In this document: positions 43,276-53,091 of the stretch, in pieces
How the letters are laid out: each line of letters starts with the position of its first letter
Numbering within the stretch: position 1 is the first letter of the stretch
The notes under the pieces: model-generated
Seen by the model: only the letters and a program-made list of their open reading frames with translations
Database searches by the model: none
What the model was told of the DNA's origin: nothing
Assembly (NCBI RefSeq): GCF_000720725.1
Contig: NZ_JOCQ01000006.1
Coordinates: 107,655 to 171,654 of the forward strand
Length of the DNA stretch: 64,000 nucleotides
Source: Streptomyces rimosus subsp. rimosus
Lineage (GTDB): Bacteria; Actinomycetota; Actinomycetes; Streptomycetales; Streptomycetaceae
Direction of reading: 5' to 3'
Program-made: the position numbers and the translations under genes

Positions 43276-44370
43276 GTGGACATCAGCGTGTACCGCCCGG
43301 GTGAGCTCAGCGGCACCGAACGGGCGGCGTGGAGCACCGTGCAGTCCCAGGCGCACCTGCTGGGCACACCCCAGCTGGCGAATCCTTTTCTCGCACCCGA
43401 GTTCGCGCTCGCCGTCGGCCGCTGCCGGCGCGGGGTGCGGATCGCGGTGATCCGGGAGGACGGCGAACCGGCCGCCTTCCTGCCCTTCCAGCGCTCGCCG
43501 CTGGGCGTCGGGCGGGCGATCGGGCTGGGGGTGTCGGACGCCCAGGGGCTGGTGCACCGCCCCGGCTTCCAGTGGGACTCCCGCGAACTGCTGCACGCCT
43601 GCGGCCTGTCGGTGCTGGAGTTCGACCACCTGGTGGAGGGCCAGAAGCCCTTCGAGACCGCGCCGCTGCGCAGCCACCCCTCCCCCGTCATCGACGTGGA
43701 CCAGGGGTACGAGGTGTATCTGGAGCGGCTGCGCGCGCAGGCGCCGAAGTTCACCCGGACGACGCTGGCCAAGGAGCGCAAGCTCGGCCGGGACGTGGGG
43801 CCGGTGCGCTACGTCCACGACGAGCGGGACCCGGCCGCGCTGCGCCGGCTGATCGACTGGAAGTCGGCGCAGTACCGCCGCACGGGCCGCAGCGACCGCT
43901 TCGCGCACCCGTGGATCCTCCAGCTCGTGGACCAGCTCTTCCACACCCGCACGGCGTCCTTCGCCGGGCTGCTGTCGGTGCTCTACGCGGGCGAGCGGCC
44001 GATCGCCGCGCACTTCGGCCTGCGCTCCGAGCGGGTGCTCGGCTGCTGGTTCCCCGCCTACGACCCGGCGTACGCGAAGTTCTCGCCCGGCCTGGTGCTG
44101 CATCTGCGCATGGCCGAGGGGGCGGCGGCCGACGGGCTGGCCTATCTCGACCTGGGCCGTGGTGAAAAGGAATACAAGAACTCCCTGAAGACCCGGGAAC
44201 TTTCGGTGTCCGAAGGGTGGGTGTCGCGCCGCCATCCGGTCGCGCTGGCCCATAGGGCACATCGGGTCCCGGTACGGGCTCTGCGCAACACGGTGCTGGA
44301 CCGGCCGGAATTGTTCGAGCCGGCTGATCGACTTCTCAAACGGATGGGCCGAATCCGGTCGGGACGTTGA
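43276..44370 (+). CDS. BioF2/CelD-type GNAT acyltransferase
   Basis: A 364-residue protein with a FemAB-like double GNAT fold. Visible elements: LLGTPQLANPFLAPEFALAV near the start, FTRTTLAKERKLGRDVG in the middle, AHFGLRSERVLGCWFPAYDP and LDLGRGEKEYKNSLKTR near the end, all typical of the BioF2-like (PF13480) acetyltransferases found in exopolysaccharide loci. It probably acylates a sugar or lipid-linked intermediate in the cytoplasm. GTG 43276 directly follows the previous stop; GTG 43249 is an alternative start without ribosome site. Confidence 0.85.
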   Translation: MDISVYRPGELSGTERAAWSTVQSQAHLLGTPQLANPFLAPEFALAVGRCRRGVRIAVIREDGEPAAFLPFQRSPLGVGRAIGLGVSDAQGLVHRPGFQWDSRELLHACGLSVLEFDHLVEGQKPFETAPLRSHPSPVIDVDQGYEVYLERLRAQAPKFTRTTLAKERKLGRDVGPVRYVHDERDPAALRRLIDWKSAQYRRTGRSDRFAHPWILQLVDQLFHTRTASFAGLLSVLYAGERPIAAHFGLRSERVLGCWFPAYDPAYAKFSPGLVLHLRMAEGAAADGLAYLDLGRGEKEYKNSLKTRELSVSEGWVSRRHPVALAHRAHRVPVRALRNTVLDRPELFEPADRLLKRMGRIRSGR

Positions 44371-44757
44371 GGAAGACACCGCTCCATATACGCCAATGAC
44401 GCAAAACGGGATGCGAGGTCGAGGTATTGCCATAGAGTCCCAGTCATCAATACCGTCGTACACCACCCGCACCGGCCCGTCATGCAAGGCGGCTCAAGGG
44501 GAGGGCTCAAGCGCCGCGACAGGGCCCGGGGCGGGGCGCGGTAGGGGGGTGCCGTGTCCGATCTTCACCTGACGGAAAACGCGTCGATCATCGAACACGA
44601 GCCGCGCGGCCGGAAACACCAGAAGCCAGCTCGCCCTGTTCTCCCGGCGAAAAGATCCATGCCGTCCTGAGCGGGGTGTGAACCCCCCTTTCGAACCGGA
44701 TACCCATCCGGGCCGCCCGGGGGTGGGCGGCCCACCGGACGAGAGGGAAACAGAATC
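44371..44757 (+). other. Long leader/intergenic region before glycosyltransferase
   Basis: 387 bp without a gene. It is less GC-rich than the surroundings. A possible promoter is TTGCCA (44427) with an 18-bp spacer and TACCGT (44451), giving a leader of almost 300 bases. I see no clear riboswitch or hairpin. Confidence 0.35.
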
Positions 44758-45573
44758 ATGAGTTCATTCCTCCGCCCCGCGGAAACGGATCAGAAGCCGT
44801 TGACGCCGGTGAGCGCCGAGGGGCAATACCGTCCCGTTTCCTCACACCTGGCCATAGCTCCGCCGGTCAGCGTCGTGATACCCGCGATGAACGAGGCGGA
44901 GAATCTTCCGTACGTCTTCAAGACACTTCCGGAGTGGATACACGAAGTCGTTCTGGTGGACGGGAATTCCACCGACGACACCGTGGCGGTGGCCCGCGAA
45001 CTGCGGCCCGACGTCAAGGTCGTCGAACAGCGCGGCAAGGGCAAGGGGGATGCCCTGATCAGCGGGTTCGCGGCCTGCACGGGCGACATCATCGTGATGG
45101 TCGACGCGGACGGCTCGGCGGACGGCGCCGAGATCGTCAGCTATGTCTCCGCGCTGGTGGGGGGCGCGGACTTCGCCAAGGGCTCGCGGTTCGCCAACGG
45201 CGGCGGCACCGACGACATGACGCCGGTGCGCAAGCTGGGCAACCGGGTGCTGACCACCGTGGTCAACGCCAAGTTCGGCGCCCGTTACACGGACCTGTGC
45301 TACGGCTACAACGCCTTCTGGCGGCACTGCCTGGACCAGATCGCCCTGGACTGCAACGGGTTCGAGGTCGAGACGCTGATGAACATCCGCGTGGTCAAGG
45401 CCGGTCTGAAGGTCCAGGAGATCCCCAGCCACGAGTACAACCGCATCCACGGCGTGAGCAACCTGCGCGCCGTGCGGGACGGGTTCCGGGTGCTGAAGGT
45501 GATACTGCGCGAGCGCAGCACCCGCCACAAGCGCCCCGCCCGCCCGGCCGTGATCACGGGAGAGGCGTCTTGA
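44758..45573 (+). CDS. Family 2 glycosyltransferase (dolichol-phosphate-mannose-synthase-like)
   Basis: A 271-residue GT-A enzyme. VSVVIPAMNEAENLPYVF is the N-terminal GT2 strand, VVLVDGNSTDDT binds the nucleotide, and VMVDADGSADG carries the DxD metal motif. The C-terminal half (CYGYNAFWR, EVETLMNIRVVKAGL) is like dolichyl/polyprenyl-phosphate sugar transferases, without C-terminal membrane helices. GAGAGGG precedes ATG 44758. It overlaps the next glycosyltransferase gene by 4 bp and probably makes a lipid-linked sugar for the polymer. Confidence 0.92.
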   Translation: MSSFLRPAETDQKPLTPVSAEGQYRPVSSHLAIAPPVSVVIPAMNEAENLPYVFKTLPEWIHEVVLVDGNSTDDTVAVARELRPDVKVVEQRGKGKGDALISGFAACTGDIIVMVDADGSADGAEIVSYVSALVGGADFAKGSRFANGGGTDDMTPVRKLGNRVLTTVVNAKFGARYTDLCYGYNAFWRHCLDQIALDCNGFEVETLMNIRVVKAGLKVQEIPSHEYNRIHGVSNLRAVRDGFRVLKVILRERSTRHKRPARPAVITGEAS

Positions 45574-46748
45574 GCGTCCGCGTCTCCGTGGTGATCTGTG
45601 CGTACACCGAGGACCGCTGGGGCGACATCCTCGCCGCGGCGGCCTCGGTGCACGACCAGTCCCTGCCGGCTCACGAGACGCTGCTCGTGGTCGACCACAA
45701 TCCGGTGCTGCAGGAGCGGCTGAGCGCTCATTTCGCGTCACCCGGCCGGAGCGGCCCGGTGCGCGTCCTGGCCAACGCCGGGCCGCGCGGCCTGTCCGCC
45801 GGGCGCAACACCGGCATCGCGGAGTCCACCGGGGAGGTGATCGCCTTCCTGGACGACGACGCGGTGGCCGAGCGCGACTGGCTGCTGCACTTCGCCGAGG
45901 GCTACGCCGATCCGCGGGTGCTGGCGGTCGGCGGCCGGACCGAGCCCGTGTGGACCTCGGGGCGCCGGCCGTCGTGGTTTCCCGAGGAGTTCGACTGGGT
46001 GGTGGGCTGCGCGTACCGGGGGCTGTTCCCCGGGGGCGACGGTCCCGGTGGCCCGCACACGGTGCGCGTGCGCAACGTCCTGGGCGGCAACGCCTCCTTC
46101 CGGCGGGAGGCGTTCGAGATCGCCGGCGGGTTCGCCACCGGCATCGGCCGGGACGCCGGAAAACGGCCGCTGGGCTGCGAGGAGACCGAGCTGTGCATCC
46201 GGCTGGCCCGCGCGGTGCCGGACGCGGTGCTGCTGGTCGACGACCGGTCGGTGATCCACCACCGGGTGCCGGGGGGCCGCGAGCGCTTCGCGTACTTCCG
46301 GTCCCGTACGTACGCGGAGGGCCTGTCCAAGGCGCTGGTGACACGCAGCGTGGGCACGCGGGACGGGCTGTCGGCGGAGCGGCGGTACACGACCCGGGTG
46401 CTGCCCGCGGGGGTCGCGCGCGGGGTGCGCGACGCGCTGCTGCGGCGGCCGGGCGGCGCCGGGCGGGCGGGGGCGATCGTGGCGGGCGTGTCGGCCGCCG
46501 CGTTCGGCTACGCACTCGGCAGCCTGCGGGCGCGCCGCGATCGGCGGACGGTGGGCGGCAGCGGCTTCGTGGTGGTACCGGTGCCGGGCGGGAGCAGGAG
46601 GTTGAGCGGTACGGACGGCCGGAGCGAGCCGGGCGGTACGGGCCGGGAGCCCGCCCACCCGCACGAACCGGCCAACGTTACGGCCCCTGCAACTCCCCCG
46701 GCGGACGGCGAGTCTTCGTCCTCGGGGAGTGAGGGGGCGGTGGCATGA
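45570..46748 (+). CDS. Family 2 glycosyltransferase
   Basis: A 392-residue GT2 enzyme starting at TTG 45570 (MSVRVSVVICAYTEDRW), with GGGAGAGG upstream and overlap with the preceding stop. VSVVICAYTEDRW, AGRNTGIAESTGEVIAFLDDDA (DDD metal motif) and EETELCIRL (the ED acceptor motif) are seen. The C-terminal ~120 residues contain a weak hydrophobic stretch and a Ser/Gly/Pro-rich tail. Adds sugars in the locus; overlaps the deacetylase gene by 4 bp. Confidence 0.92.
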   Translation: MSVRVSVVICAYTEDRWGDILAAAASVHDQSLPAHETLLVVDHNPVLQERLSAHFASPGRSGPVRVLANAGPRGLSAGRNTGIAESTGEVIAFLDDDAVAERDWLLHFAEGYADPRVLAVGGRTEPVWTSGRRPSWFPEEFDWVVGCAYRGLFPGGDGPGGPHTVRVRNVLGGNASFRREAFEIAGGFATGIGRDAGKRPLGCEETELCIRLARAVPDAVLLVDDRSVIHHRVPGGRERFAYFRSRTYAEGLSKALVTRSVGTRDGLSAERRYTTRVLPAGVARGVRDALLRRPGGAGRAGAIVAGVSAAAFGYALGSLRARRDRRTVGGSGFVVVPVPGGSRRLSGTDGRSEPGGTGREPAHPHEPANVTAPATPPADGESSSSGSEGAVA

Positions 46749-47557
46749 CCGAGCCGCGCGTCGTACCGATCCTGATGTACCACGCGGTCGCGCACGCGCC
46801 CGCGCGGGCCACCCTGGACCTGTCCGTGACCCCGGAGGCGTTCGCCGAGCAGATGGCCGTGCTGGACGACAGCGGCTGCACACCGCTGACCACCGCCGCC
46901 CTGGCGGCGGCCTGGCGGCACGGCGGTCCGCTGCCCACGCGGCCGGTGCTGATCACCTTCGACGACGGTTACGAGGGCGTGCACCGGCACGCCCTGCCCG
47001 CCCTGGCCAAGTACGGCTTCGCGGCCACCCTCTTCGTCTCCACGGGCTGGCTGCGCGGCCCGTACGACACCGGGGGCGGCCTGGACACCATGCTCGACTG
47101 GGACCAGACCCGCCAACTGGCCGCCGCCGGGGTGGAGATCGGCGGGCACAGCCACACCCACCCGCAGCTGGACCGGCTCTCCGACGACCGGCTGTGGTTC
47201 GAGATCACGCGCTGCAAGCAGCTCGTCGCCGACGAGCTGGGCGCTCCCCCGGTGTCGTTCGCGTACCCGTACGGCTATTCCAGCCGCCGGGTGCGGCGGG
47301 CGGTGCGCGGGGCGGGCTTCCGGCAGGCGCTTGCGGTGGGCAACGCGCTCGCCGCGCCGCGCCAGGGCCCGTACGCGCTGGCGCGGCTGACGGTGCGGCG
47401 GAGCACCGGTACGGAGGAGTTCGCACGGCTGGTGGCGGGCCGGGGCATCGGGCGGAACTTCGCCCGGGACCGGGCGCTCACGAAGGGGTACGCCGTGGTC
47501 CGCAGGACCCGTCAGGCAGTCGAGGCAGTGGGGAAGGTGCGCGGAAGCCGTGTCTGA
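46745..47557 (+). CDS. Polysaccharide deacetylase
   Basis: A 270-residue NodB-fold (carbohydrate esterase 4-like) protein. TFDDGYEG has the catalytic Asp and metal Asp, GGHSHTHPQL holds the two metal His residues, and SFAYPYGYSS is the usual following motif. No signal peptide is visible, so it may act on cytoplasmic lipid-linked sugars or be exported otherwise. ATG 46745 is coupled by ATGA to the glycosyltransferase, and its end overlaps the flippase gene by 8 bp. It would remove N-acetyl groups from the locus's glycan. Confidence 0.92.
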   Translation: MTEPRVVPILMYHAVAHAPARATLDLSVTPEAFAEQMAVLDDSGCTPLTTAALAAAWRHGGPLPTRPVLITFDDGYEGVHRHALPALAKYGFAATLFVSTGWLRGPYDTGGGLDTMLDWDQTRQLAAAGVEIGGHSHTHPQLDRLSDDRLWFEITRCKQLVADELGAPPVSFAYPYGYSSRRVRRAVRGAGFRQALAVGNALAAPRQGPYALARLTVRRSTGTEEFARLVAGRGIGRNFARDRALTKGYAVVRRTRQAVEAVGKVRGSRV

Positions 47558-50500
47558 CACGACCACCCGGACCGAGGAGCGTACGCGACGGGACCCGGCC
47601 GGGGGCGGGCGGCGGCGCCTGTTCGGCGGCCGGGGCGCCGGCGGGAAGGGCGGCGGGGGCAGCCCGCTGTTCCGCAACGCCTACGCGCTGATGCTGAACA
47701 CCGGCATCTCCGGACTGCTCGGTCTGGGGTTCTGGCTGGTCGCGGCCCGGTACTACACGGAGTCCGCGGTCGGCCAGGGCTCGGCGGCCATCGCCGCGAT
47801 GAAGCTGCTGGCGGGGCTGACCTCGCTGACGCTGACCGGCGCGCTGGCCCGCTACATCCCCATCGCGGGGCGCACCACGGGGCGGCTGGTCCGCCGTACG
47901 TATCTGGGCAGTTCGCTGATCGTCGCGCTGGCCGCGTCGGTCTTCCTGCTGACCCTGGACTTCTGGGGGCCGTCGTACGGGTTCCTGCACGGGCCCGTCC
48001 ACGGGATCGGGTTCATCGTCGCCGTCGTCGCCTGGTCGCTGCTGACCCTCCAGGACGGGGTGCTGACCGGGCTGCGCAGCGCGCTGTGGGTGCCGGTCGG
48101 CAACTTCGTCTTCTCGACGGTCAAGCTGGTGCTGCTGGTGGCGTTCGCCGTGGCGATCCCGACGGCGGGCGTGTTCGTCTCGTGGGTCGCGGCCATCGCG
48201 GTGTCCGTGCTGCCGCTGGGCTGGCTGGTGTTCCGGCGGCTGGTGCCCCGGCACGTACGGGCCACCGAGCGCACCGCCCGGCCGCCGTCGCTGCGCGAGA
48301 TGGGCCGCTTCCTGGCCGGCGACTACACGGGCTCGCTGTTCTCGCTGGCCGTCGTCTACCTGGTGCCGGTGCTGGTCGCCTCGCAGGTCAGCTCGGCCGA
48401 CAACGCGTACTTCTACATCACCACCACCATCGGCGGCACGGTCAACCTGCTCGCGATCAACATGGGCGCCTCGCTGACCGTCGAGGGCTCGCACGACCCG
48501 GCGCGGCTGGCCGACAACACCCGGGCCGCGCTGCGCCGGATGGCCCGGATCATGATCCCGGTCTGTCTGTTCCTCTTCGTCTGCGCGCCGTACATCCTCG
48601 CCGTCTTCGGCCAGGGGTACGCGGACGCCGCCACGCCGCTGCTGCGCTGGTTCGCGATGGGCGCCGCGCTGCGCGTCGTGATGGAGGTCTACTTCGCGGT
48701 GCTGCGGGCGCAGAGCCGGACGTCGGGACTTGCGTACATGCAGGGCCTGCTGTGCGTCCTGGTCCTCGGGCTGACGGTGCTGCTGCTGCCGCGGATGGGG
48801 CTGACCGGCGCGGGTGTCGCGGAGATCTCCAGCCTGGCGGTGATCGTCTCCATCGCCTCCGTCAAGCTGTACCGGGTCCTCAAGGGCCGCCCCGCCGCCC
48901 CGCTGACGCGGGCGCCAGCGGACGGGCTCGCGCCCGACGGCGACCTGGCCGACCTGGCCGTCAACGGCGACCTCGGTGACGCGCGGGTGCCCGCCGCCCT
49001 GCCGCCGGAGCCGGACCGGGCGCGGGAGGCCGCGGGCGACGGGGACAAGGCGGTGCCGCACCGGCCCGGCTGGGCGGAGCGGGCGCTGCGCGACGTGGAC
49101 ACGATGCCGCTCGGGCTGCACGTGGACTTCGACCACATGGAGCGCAGGCCGGACGTACGGCCCGCACCTTCCTGGGCGCACGAGGACGGGAACGGGGACG
49201 GCCGTACGGAGCAGCCGGTGCCGCCGGGCGCCGCGAAGGTGTTCCGCGCGGAGCCGGTGGCGGAGGCGTCCGCGGGGCCGCGGGCGGAGACGGCGGCCTC
49301 GGACGGGTCTCCGTCGGCCCGTTCCGAGCCGGCCCCGGAGGCTCCCGCCGCGGCCGCCCCGGCCGCCGTGCCCACCGCCGTCCCGTCCCCCGCCCGTCTC
49401 GCCGCCTCCGCTCCCCTCAAGGCCCGGCTCGCGGCATCCGCCCCCTTCGGGCCCCGGCTCGCCGCCCGGCTGGGCGGGCGCCCCGACATCGGCATCTGGG
49501 CGCTGCTGGTCGCCGCGCTCGCGCTGTTCTGGCTGCCGCTGCGCGGCATGGGCGACGCCGATCTGGACCGGATGGGCGGGCTCGGCCTGATCAGCGTGCT
49601 GCCCGCGGCGACGCTGCTGGGCGCCGTCCTGCTCGTGCTGGCCTTCGCGTCGGCGCTGTGGCTGTCCCGGCCGCGGCGCGTCCTGCTGGCGGCCGTCCTG
49701 GTCCTGACCGTGGTGGCGCTGCACGCGCTGCCCGCCGTCCTGGAGGCCGAACCGCGCTTCGCGACCGCCTGGCAGCACCTGGGCTTCCTGGATTACATCG
49801 ACCGGACCGGCACCGCGGTGCCCGATCTGGACGCGCGCTGGAGCTGGCCGGGCTTCTTCGCGGCGGCCCAGTTCATCGCCGAGGCGTGCGGCGTCACCGA
49901 CTTCACCGAGGTGCTGCGCTGGTGGCCGCTGACCATCCAGCTGCTGTACCTGGCCCCGGTGTGCCTGCTGGTGAGGTCCGTACGGGCGGGCTGGCGGGCG
50001 AAGTGGAGCGCGGTCTGGCTGTTCGCGCTGTGCGGCTGGGTCGGCCAGGACTACTTCTCGCCGCAGGGCTTCACCTACCTGCTCTACCTGGTCTTCGCCG
50101 CGATCCTGCTGGTGTGGTTCCGCGATCCGCGGGTGCTGCGCGGCAAGCGCTGGCCCGGTGAGGCGGAGGTCGCGCCGGCCGGGCGGGGGCAGCAGGTGGC
50201 GCTGCTGGCCGTACTGGGCCTGCTGTTCCTGGCGTCCGTGGCGGGCCACCAGCTCACACCGTTCGTGATGCTGGGCGTGCTGACGTTCCTGGTGCTGGTC
50301 CGGCGTACGTCCCTGTACGGGCTGCCGCTGCTGTTCGGTGTGGTGGTCGTGGTGTGGATCGGGTTCCTCGCGGAGCCGTACTGGTCGGGCCACTTCGACG
50401 AGTTGTTCGGCGGGCTGGGCGGCATCGGCGGAAACGTCTCGTCATCGGTCGCCGGCCGGATCGGCGACGGCGACAGCGTCCACAAGCTGGTGCTGTACGC

Positions 50501-51461
50501 GCGGGTGGCGCTGGCCGGCGGGGTGCTGGCGCTGGCCTGCTGGGGCGTGCTGCGGCGGCGCGCGGCGGGCTTCTCCGAACGCTCGCTGCTGGTGCTCACC
50601 TTCGTCCCGTTCCTCGCCTTCGGCATGCAGTCCTACGGCGGCGAGATGGCGCTGCGGGTCTTCATGTTCGCGCTGCCCGGCGCCTGCGTCCTCGGCTCGC
50701 TGGCGCTCTTCCCGCGCGCCGCGGGCACCCGCCGTGGCCTGGGCCCGTTCGCCGCCCTGCTGACGGGCGTGGTGCTGATCACCGGGTTCCTGGTGGCCCG
50801 CTGGGGCAACGAGCCGTTCGAGCGCGTCCGGCCGGGCGAGGTGGCCGCGATGGACTACGTCTACGCGCACGACCGGCCCACGGCGCGGCTGCTGTGGCCG
50901 ACCAACGACACGGTCAACGACGTGACCCCGGACATACCGTGGGGCGCGAAGGACATGGAACGGGTGCAGTACAAGCCCGTACTGGCCCCGCGCGACCCGA
51001 TCCTGACCGACTCGCTCGTCAACGCGCTGCGCGACGCCGGGCCGCGCTCGTACTTCATGGTCAACCGCGCGCAGGCGGAGTCGCTGCGGCTGGGCTCGGG
51101 CTACGCCGCCAGCTGGGAGCAGCGGCTGCGTACGGCCCTGGACCAGCGCCCCGAGCTGCGCCGCGTCATGGGCAACAAGGACGCCGCGCTGTACGAGCTC
51201 AGGCAGCAGCCGGCGGGGCCCGTGGACGAGCCGGCCCCGGGGCCGGTCGGGCCGCGGATCACCTGGACGACGTGGTCGGTCGTCGGCGCGCTCGCGGCCG
51301 GGGCGCTGATCCTGCTGCTCGCGGCCCGCGAGGTGGTGCGGGTGGCCCTGCCGCCGAGCGTGCGCAAGCTCCGCTGGCTGCAGAGTTCGTTCTGGTTCAC
51401 GCTGCCGCTGCTGTTCGTCTTCCTGGTGGCCCTGGTGCAGCGGTTCGTGACGCTGTCGTGA
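47550..51461 (+). CDS. Polysaccharide flippase fused to a large membrane protein
   Basis: A 1303-residue protein with two membrane modules. Residues ~40-450 have about 12-14 hydrophobic segments of Wzx/MATE type (LFRNAYALMLNTGISGLLGL, GQGSAAIAAMKLLAGLTSL). A Pro/Ala/Glu-rich, poorly conserved-looking linker spans ~450-640. Residues ~645-1303 are a second multi-helix module with an extracellular-like insertion at ~1115-1220 and two final helices, resembling GT-C/polymerase-type proteins (WSWPGFFAAAQFIAEACGV). GTG 47550 has GGAAG upstream. The design suggests export and polymerisation or transfer in one chain. Family of the second half not recognised with certainty. Confidence 0.85.
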   Translation: MSDTTTRTEERTRRDPAGGGRRRLFGGRGAGGKGGGGSPLFRNAYALMLNTGISGLLGLGFWLVAARYYTESAVGQGSAAIAAMKLLAGLTSLTLTGALARYIPIAGRTTGRLVRRTYLGSSLIVALAASVFLLTLDFWGPSYGFLHGPVHGIGFIVAVVAWSLLTLQDGVLTGLRSALWVPVGNFVFSTVKLVLLVAFAVAIPTAGVFVSWVAAIAVSVLPLGWLVFRRLVPRHVRATERTARPPSLREMGRFLAGDYTGSLFSLAVVYLVPVLVASQVSSADNAYFYITTTIGGTVNLLAINMGASLTVEGSHDPARLADNTRAALRRMARIMIPVCLFLFVCAPYILAVFGQGYADAATPLLRWFAMGAALRVVMEVYFAVLRAQSRTSGLAYMQGLLCVLVLGLTVLLLPRMGLTGAGVAEISSLAVIVSIASVKLYRVLKGRPAAPLTRAPADGLAPDGDLADLAVNGDLGDARVPAALPPEPDRAREAAGDGDKAVPHRPGWAERALRDVDTMPLGLHVDFDHMERRPDVRPAPSWAHEDGNGDGRTEQPVPPGAAKVFRAEPVAEASAGPRAETAASDGSPSARSEPAPEAPAAAAPAAVPTAVPSPARLAASAPLKARLAASAPFGPRLAARLGGRPDIGIWALLVAALALFWLPLRGMGDADLDRMGGLGLISVLPAATLLGAVLLVLAFASALWLSRPRRVLLAAVLVLTVVALHALPAVLEAEPRFATAWQHLGFLDYIDRTGTAVPDLDARWSWPGFFAAAQFIAEACGVTDFTEVLRWWPLTIQLLYLAPVCLLVRSVRAGWRAKWSAVWLFALCGWVGQDYFSPQGFTYLLYLVFAAILLVWFRDPRVLRGKRWPGEAEVAPAGRGQQVALLAVLGLLFLASVAGHQLTPFVMLGVLTFLVLVRRTSLYGLPLLFGVVVVVWIGFLAEPYWSGHFDELFGGLGGIGGNVSSSVAGRIGDGDSVHKLVLYARVALAGGVLALACWGVLRRRAAGFSERSLLVLTFVPFLAFGMQSYGGEMALRVFMFALPGACVLGSLALFPRAAGTRRGLGPFAALLTGVVLITGFLVARWGNEPFERVRPGEVAAMDYVYAHDRPTARLLWPTNDTVNDVTPDIPWGAKDMERVQYKPVLAPRDPILTDSLVNALRDAGPRSYFMVNRAQAESLRLGSGYAASWEQRLRTALDQRPELRRVMGNKDAALYELRQQPAGPVDEPAPGPVGPRITWTTWSVVGALAAGALILLLAAREVVRVALPPSVRKLRWLQSSFWFTLPLLFVFLVALVQRFVTLS

Positions 51462-51494
51462 GCGGGCGCCCGGCGGCGGCCGGGCGCCCGGTTC

Positions 51495-52946
51495 TCAGGA
51501 CCGCTTCTCCCAGCGGATCTCGTACGGGTCCAGGGTCAGGCTCCGGCCGTCCACCGTCGTGTGGACGGGACGGTCGAGGGTGTTGACCACCATGAGGGTC
51601 CGGCGGTCGGCCAGGACGCGGAGGTTCGCACGGTCGCCCGCTGCCACGTCCACCGGCTCGAAGGACGTACCGGGCGGAAAGGCGCGGGAGAACCGGGACA
51701 GCAGGTCCATCATGGGCAGTTCACCGCCGCCGCCCCGCAGCTGGGTGCTGCGCCACAGGCAGCCGGGGCAGTCGGCGCCCTCGTTCTCCGGGTTCCAGTA
51801 GAAGCCGCTGGTGGCGCCGCCCTCGGTCATGGAGATCAGGGCGCTCGCCTGGACGGCGGTACGGCGCGGCTCGCTCCAGCCCTTGCGGTCGTCGTTCTTG
51901 TCCGCGACCTCGACGTACCACTCCGCCCACCACAGCGGCAGCCCGGTCGTCTCGCGCAGCCAGCGCCCGATGTCGGCGAACTTGCGGGTGGCGGCGAACG
52001 CGTCCGGGACGTACTCGCCGTCCTTGGTGTAGCTGGAGCCGTCCACGACGACGAAGTCCGCGCCCGCCTTGTGGGCGTTCCAGTACTCGACGGCGTCGAC
52101 GGTGCGCCGGTCGAGGCTGCCCCAGGGGCCCTTGACGTCGGAGGCCTGCGAGTCGTCATCGGGCGGGTGGCTGTCCACGACCGCGTACGGGCCGCCCACC
52201 TGGTTGTTCTTGTCGATCTTCTTCAGTTCCCGGTAGACGAGGTTGTACAGGCGGGTGTACCCCTCGTAGTCCCAGCGGTTGCGGGCCTCGTCGAAGAAGC
52301 CCTTGAACTCGTTCCAGACGATGAAGTGCCGGATGTCCGGGTAGCGGCGGGCGATCGTGCCGACCAGCTCGGCGAAGTCCGCGTAGTGCTCCGGGCTCGG
52401 CGCCTTCTCCAGCGCGCTCCAGTCCGTCCCGCCGGCCTTGCCGCCCTTCATCCAGTCCGGGGCGCAGCACAGCGTCAGGACGGGCGTGCCGCCGGTCCGG
52501 CGGATCAGGTCGACGCGGCTGTCCAGCTCCTTGAAGTCGTACTTCCCCGGGCTCGGTTCGGGGTTCTGCGCGCCCCAGCCCATGATGTGCTGGTTCTGCG
52601 GCATCGGCTCGGCGGACAGCAGCTCGGACGCGCTGTGCGTGGCCGCGTCGTTGCCGCGGTCCGCGCTGTACTCGGTGTGTGTGAACCCCCAGCCCACCTG
52701 GGCGGCGCCGGAGCCCGCGGAGCGCGTACCGCTGCTCCCGCTCTCCGGCGGGAAGCCGCACATCGCCAGGGCCATGGCCAGCGCCGCCACGCCGATCGCG
52801 AGCAGCGCGGTGGCCCGGGACCGGTTGCGCAGCCTGCGGCCCTGCCCGAATGCCGTAGCCGTCGGCACGTCCGGCGGGCGCGGGCGCCCCGCGGTGTCCG
52901 TGCCGCCGTGCCGTTCCCCACCGTGACGTTCCCCATGACGTCCCAC
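51495..52946 (-). CDS. Membrane-anchored glycoside hydrolase (GH39-like)
   Basis: About 483 residues. A polar basic N terminus is followed by one hydrophobic helix (LLAIGVAALAMALAMCG) serving as anchor or signal, then a TIM-barrel-like domain. FIVWNEFKGF gives the candidate acid/base Glu and LWWAEWYVEV the candidate nucleophile Glu, as in clan A glycosidases; sequence resembles proteins annotated as xylan 1,4-beta-xylosidase. GTG 52946 is the chosen start; GTG 52994 is possible, and neither has a good ribosome site. It is convergent with the flippase gene (33 bp gap) and probably trims or releases the polymer. Confidence 0.83.
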   Translation of the reverse strand: MGRHGERHGGERHGGTDTAGRPRPPDVPTATAFGQGRRLRNRSRATALLAIGVAALAMALAMCGFPPESGSSGTRSAGSGAAQVGWGFTHTEYSADRGNDAATHSASELLSAEPMPQNQHIMGWGAQNPEPSPGKYDFKELDSRVDLIRRTGGTPVLTLCCAPDWMKGGKAGGTDWSALEKAPSPEHYADFAELVGTIARRYPDIRHFIVWNEFKGFFDEARNRWDYEGYTRLYNLVYRELKKIDKNNQVGGPYAVVDSHPPDDDSQASDVKGPWGSLDRRTVDAVEYWNAHKAGADFVVVDGSSYTKDGEYVPDAFAATRKFADIGRWLRETTGLPLWWAEWYVEVADKNDDRKGWSEPRRTAVQASALISMTEGGATSGFYWNPENEGADCPGCLWRSTQLRGGGGELPMMDLLSRFSRAFPPGTSFEPVDVAAGDRANLRVLADRRTLMVVNTLDRPVHTTVDGRSLTLDPYEIRWEKRS

Positions 52947-53091
52947 AACGGGCCAGCCTAGCCAGCCCAGGGGGCCGTACGGCCGGTTTCGCACTAAGTG
53001 TTAAGGACCGTTCACCGGGCTGTCCGGAGGCTGTGAAAGTCCCGGGCGACAAGGGAAAATCCGTGTACGCCGTGCCCCGCGGTGCCCGATC

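Noticed and set aside
47478..50393. A 971-codon open frame on the minus strand
   Set aside because: It is antisense to the flippase fusion, has low-complexity Gln/Arg/Gly-rich sequence, no ribosome site and no recognisable motif.
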